Source: Trichuris trichiura | Taxonomy: Eukaryota > Nematoda > Enoplea > Trichinellida > Trichuridae | Direction: 5' to 3' | Length of the DNA: 64,000 bases | Assembly: GCA_037903355.1 (NCBI GenBank) | Contig: JBAJFE010000026.1 | Coordinates: 6,324,001-6,388,000, forward strand | In this document: piece after piece, positions 60,546 through 64,000 of the stretch | Numbering within the stretch: position 1 is the stretch's first letter | How the letters are laid out: the number at the start of each line of letters is the position of its first letter | Program-made: the position numbers and the translations under genes | The notes under the pieces: model-generated | Told to the model about the DNA's origin: nothing | The model's database searches: none | Seen by the model: only the letters and a program-made list of their open reading frames with translations

Positions 60546-62513
60546 TGAAAACTTGCTTAACCGTCAGCACTTTAAACAGGAGTACCTAGAAGAAACCGCC
60601 TGGATTGGAACTCCATTAGCAAACGGAATTCAGCAACGGGATCTTGTCACTTTGCTCCCCCCGTCTGAAAATTGCAGGTTCTTTCCTGCCAAGTACGAGG
60701 CCATGGTGCTCCGACCCTACTGGAGAGCATGCCTGTCATCTTGCTCTGCTCTTACTTAAGCCTAAGCCAAAATATATGTCTCATTTTTTGGCTTATGCTT
60801 ACGTAACAGCAGAAAAGGATGGTCCAGCAGATTTACAGTATGACGGGGGCGGGTAAAAGACAACGTTCGAGTAAAGCCTTTTCTATAACGCTGATGGAAA
60901 TAAATTCCTAAGTAAAGCAATTACTTCGACTCATTCAAAACGTAAGGACATAATTGAGCAAACTGAATGGATCTTTTGAAGGATTGCTTTCACAGTCCGA
61001 AAGACTTCCATACAGTCACCTTTGAAAACTTAGCAACTTGAACGACGAGAACTTATGCTGGAGAAAATTTGGTACTTTTCAGATGAACAGATCATTAGGA
61101 GGACTGAATACAGTCCACGCCGCAGAACGTTAAAAAATATTGCTTTATCGCGATGCTATAAGTACGAAATAAAATGGTAAAGAAAAGTAACCAACACAGC
61201 AGCCCACATGAACCTGCTTGCCGTAGAACAAAGAATTCAGCATACTAAAACGCAGTTCAGTAAAGAAAACAAAATCTTAAAACCGGATACTTTGTTCTCA
61301 CTTCAAGCGTTACGTGGTGAACTAACGGTCAGGATGTTATCATGGATAGTTTTCTTAAAACATTGTTTACATTATCGTACATGCTGGCAGTAGCTGTTTC
61401 ATGCTAACTTAGAAAATCACGGCCTTTCTTCTCGAGTAGATAAACAAGATGACTTACCCGCTAAGTCAACAGCTCGCAATTCTAAGAACAGAATCTGTAT
61501 TGTGGGTGAGCAGTTCCGAAAGCTCAATTCCAACAGTTTTGCGGAATTTGTACTAATCTGTTTTCTTGCTTCTGCTGGCGGCTATAAAGACCATAGTTTT
61601 CTCGGGAAAATTTTTCTCACGCCAAAAATGGTCCATTGCTTTCGTTGCAAGTCGAGAAAAACTCATATATTTCAAAAAAATTTTTACAGCCAAGCAAAAA
61701 GAAATCGGGGCTAAAGTGCTGCTAGCGCTTTTTCTCTGAAGTCATAAAACGAAATTGTGGGCAGATCACATTCGCTTTCAGTTGTTTCCATAACTTGATA
61801 ATCATGTTCATTGACAAGTGCGCTAACGGAGATAGCTACTATAGCGTTTTGAGAGGTCTGTGGCCCCATCTTACGATCCTTTCGCGGAAATAGATCAAAT
61901 GCGGTACTCCGTTTAAAAAACTGGCTTATTGCGATTTTCTATTCTACAGTAGATTTATACCGTAAACTTTAAAAATGAAACGTCCCTTAAGCGCTGTAAG
62001 CATGCCAATATTTTGTAAAACATTTTTAAACTTGGATTCCTCTTCAATATTTCATTTTCACGCCGCTCCGAATTACCGGCACTTCCTTACACTGGTACGC
62101 TCTGTCTAGTACTGTACAAGCGGCCGTCAGGTTCTTGCTGCCTACAGGGCACTTTGGATGGGTGAAATCTCTTCAGTTGAGTTACTTTTTGCTGAAGGAT
62201 TACTTAGCGATGTTCGCTGCCTTATGTGGAATTGTTACCACTTAAAGGCGCGATGTGTACACGTATAATTATAACGCGTAGCGGTTTTTTTGTTGCCGTT
62301 GTAATTAAAGGGCGCTATTGTTCCGTTGCAGAGTAGACAAGTCTTCCAGGCCGGCAGTGAGTAAATTGTTACGTTTTCTTCGCTTAAGTGAAATACGCGG
62401 TAATTTTGCGCGTGGTCAGCTCTGTGTTCTTGAAGGAAGCATTTTTGAATCCATTTCGCTGCTAAGCGTTTGCTACGTTTGCAGGCCGTTTCCCAACAAG
62501 GAGATCGTTGGAT
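60546..62513. other. Intergenic region upstream of the kinase
   Basis: No coding match. Short frames only. A CTACGTTTGCAG acceptor-like site at 62471-62482 lies 31 bases before the kinase ATG. It may end an intron in the 5' UTR or be a trans-splice acceptor, but neither can be decided here. Confidence 0.4.
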
Positions 62514-64000
62514 ATGAGCAACAGCGCTTCTTCGGGTGCCGACTCACAGCCTGCCAAGCGGAACTGGTCTCAGAAGAAGGAGGATTACGAATTGGTCAAA
62601 TTAATGGGTGTAGGAGCTACGGCATCCGTTTATTCGGCCGTTTTCCTTCCTTGCAACGAACCTTGTGCCATAAAGCGTATCAATCTTGAAAAATGCAACA
62701 CAAGCATGGAGGAGTTACTGCGCGAGATTCAGGCTATGAGTCTGTGCAATCATCCTAACGTAGTCAACTATTACACATCTTTCGTGGTAGGCGACGAACT
62801 TTGGGTTGTTATGAAGCTGCTCTCCGGGGGTTCCTTGTTAGACGTGTTGAAAAATCGCATGAAGAACACCGACTGCAAGCATGGTGTGTTAGATGAGGTG
62901 ACTATCGCCACATTACTTAAGGAAGTACTCAAAGGCTTGGAGTATTTCCATAGCAATGGCCAAATTCATCGCGACATTAAATCTGGCAACATTCTGCTGG
63001 CTGAGGATGGAACTATACAAGTAGCTGATTTCGGTGTATCCGCCTGGTTAGCAACCGGAGGAGATTTATCCCGCCAAAAGGTTCGTCACACGTTTGTCGG
63101 TACGCCATGTTGGATGGCCCCCGAGGTTATGGAACAGGTTACGGGCTATGACTTCAAAGCGGATATTTGGAGCTTCGGTATACTGGCTATCGAATTGGCA
63201 ACGGGAACGGCTCCTTATCACAAATATCCGCCAATGAAGGTTCTCATGTTAACGCTTCAAAACAGTCCCCCCACTTTGGATACTTCAGCTCAAGAGAAGG
63301 ACCAGTATAAACATTATGGAAAGACTTTTCGTAAGATGATCGCTGAATGTTTACAAAAGGATCCTTCGAAACGCCCAACCGCGTCGGAATTACTGAAGCA
63401 CAGTTTTTTCAAGAAAGCAAAGGACAAGCGATGGCTAGTGCATGCTCTTATTGAGACTAGCGCCGGCGTGAACCTACAGGCGCAGGCAGAGCAAGCTCGA
63501 AGACTGGCTAGGGACCCGGCGGTAAAATTAGAAGATCAACAACCGGAACTTGCCCAGTGGGTCTTCTCTTCAAGCGAAAGTGAGGACGAAGGCAATACGA
63601 CTGCGTCTCCGAAGGATGCCGGCGTTTCTGTCGACACTGTCAAGGCGGCGGATACACCTGCGGATAACGCGGAAAAGCCTAGCCAAGAACCCACACCAGT
63701 TCATCTCGTACTTCGCTTACGTAACAGCAAGAGAGAATTACACGACATAAATTTTGAATTTGTGCCTGGAGTTGATACGGCTGATGGTGTTTCTCAGGAG
63801 TTGGTCAGCGCTAGCTTGATAGACAGTCGTGACGCGCAGGTAATCAGCGAAAACTTGGCAAAGATTGTTTGTAAGACAGCTTCCGGTGGATCCGTTATTT
63901 TCCCATTGAATTCGGGATGTCTACCAGAGGAAGTGGAAGACGAAAAGGCGTTGGTCGGCTTTGGTCAGCTGTCAATAAGCGATACCGCCGGGCCGTCTCC
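62514..64000 (+). CDS. OXSR1/STK39: SPAK/OSR1-family Ser/Thr kinase (partial at window edge)
   Basis: STE20-family kinase that is activated by WNK kinases and phosphorylates SLC12 cation-chloride cotransporters to control cell volume. 495 codons lie in the window without an intron; the frame is open at 64000. Kinase domain about residues 25-300: GVGATASV loop, AIKRINLEK (Lys54), IHRDIKSGN (Asp154), ADFGVS, T-loop RHTFVGTPCWMAPE with Thr193 as the expected WNK site, and KADIWSFGILAIELATG. An acidic Ser/Glu linker (about 350-385) follows. The C-terminal CCT domain (PVHLVLRLRNSKRELHDINF, GVSQELVSASLIDSRD, ALVGFGQLSIS) is the module that docks RFxV motifs. Both kinase and CCT domains make the family call firm. 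OSR1 and SPAK cannot be told apart in invertebrates, which usually have one (C. elegans GCK-3). Confidence 0.94.
   Translation, partial: MSNSASSGADSQPAKRNWSQKKEDYELVKLMGVGATASVYSAVFLPCNEPCAIKRINLEKCNTSMEELLREIQAMSLCNHPNVVNYYTSFVVGDELWVVMKLLSGGSLLDVLKNRMKNTDCKHGVLDEVTIATLLKEVLKGLEYFHSNGQIHRDIKSGNILLAEDGTIQVADFGVSAWLATGGDLSRQKVRHTFVGTPCWMAPEVMEQVTGYDFKADIWSFGILAIELATGTAPYHKYPPMKVLMLTLQNSPPTLDTSAQEKDQYKHYGKTFRKMIAECLQKDPSKRPTASELLKHSFFKKAKDKRWLVHALIETSAGVNLQAQAEQARRLARDPAVKLEDQQPELAQWVFSSSESEDEGNTTASPKDAGVSVDTVKAADTPADNAEKPSQEPTPVHLVLRLRNSKRELHDINFEFVPGVDTADGVSQELVSASLIDSRDAQVISENLAKIVCKTASGGSVIFPLNSGCLPEEVEDEKALVGFGQLSISDTAGPS

Noticed and set aside
62471..62482. Spliced-leader acceptor before the kinase
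   Set aside because: An AG acceptor alone does not show trans-splicing; it may equally end an ordinary 5' UTR intron. The lineage is not fixed.

Overview
This is animal nuclear DNA, roughly 40% G+C by eye. Its genes are split by many very small GT-AG introns, mostly 45-65 nt. Acceptors end in CAG, TAG and quite often AAG. No bacterial operons, CRISPR arrays, tRNA or rRNA genes were seen. Gene content is metazoan: Wntless, an apolipophorin-type lipid carrier, a 4F2hc amino-acid transporter subunit, glycine decarboxylase, and SPAK/OSR1 and PP1-like signalling enzymes. Together with Penelope-like elements this points to a compact invertebrate genome. A nematode of the Trichinella/Trichuris side is one possibility, but the phylum cannot be fixed from sequence alone.

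Layout: 1-7634 has no recognisable host gene but holds two long inverted repeats. 7635-12281 (+) is an SLC3A2/4F2hc-like gene of 13 exons with a hAT-type MITE in intron 3. 31704-14746 (-) is a very large lipid-transfer protein gene (37 exons, about 3,025 aa): signal peptide, vitellogenin-type N-terminus, basic cleavage site, VWD domain and a vWA-like tail. 33581-32673 (-) is an intronless PP1-like phosphatase. 43534-36066 (-) is glycine dehydrogenase (GLDC, 23 exons, 982 aa). 45222-47830 is a near-complete Penelope-like retroelement with 285-bp inverted terminal repeats and a GIY-YIG endonuclease. 49187-51714 (+) is Wntless (9 exons, 580 aa). 51715-58575 is gene-poor with a Penelope-like remnant, an inverted repeat and a microsatellite. 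58590-60531 is a broken Penelope-like copy flanked by a 14-bp direct repeat. 62514-64000 (+) is a SPAK/OSR1-family kinase cut by the window edge.

The split genes were assembled by following splice phase exon by exon, and their coding lengths close in frame to a stop codon. The genes are unrelated housekeeping or signalling functions and do not form one pathway. The most notable items are the architecture of the lipid carrier (13-nt microexon, basic cleavage motif, vWA-like end), the Penelope elements with hammerhead-like motifs in their terminal repeats, and a small family of foldback elements.
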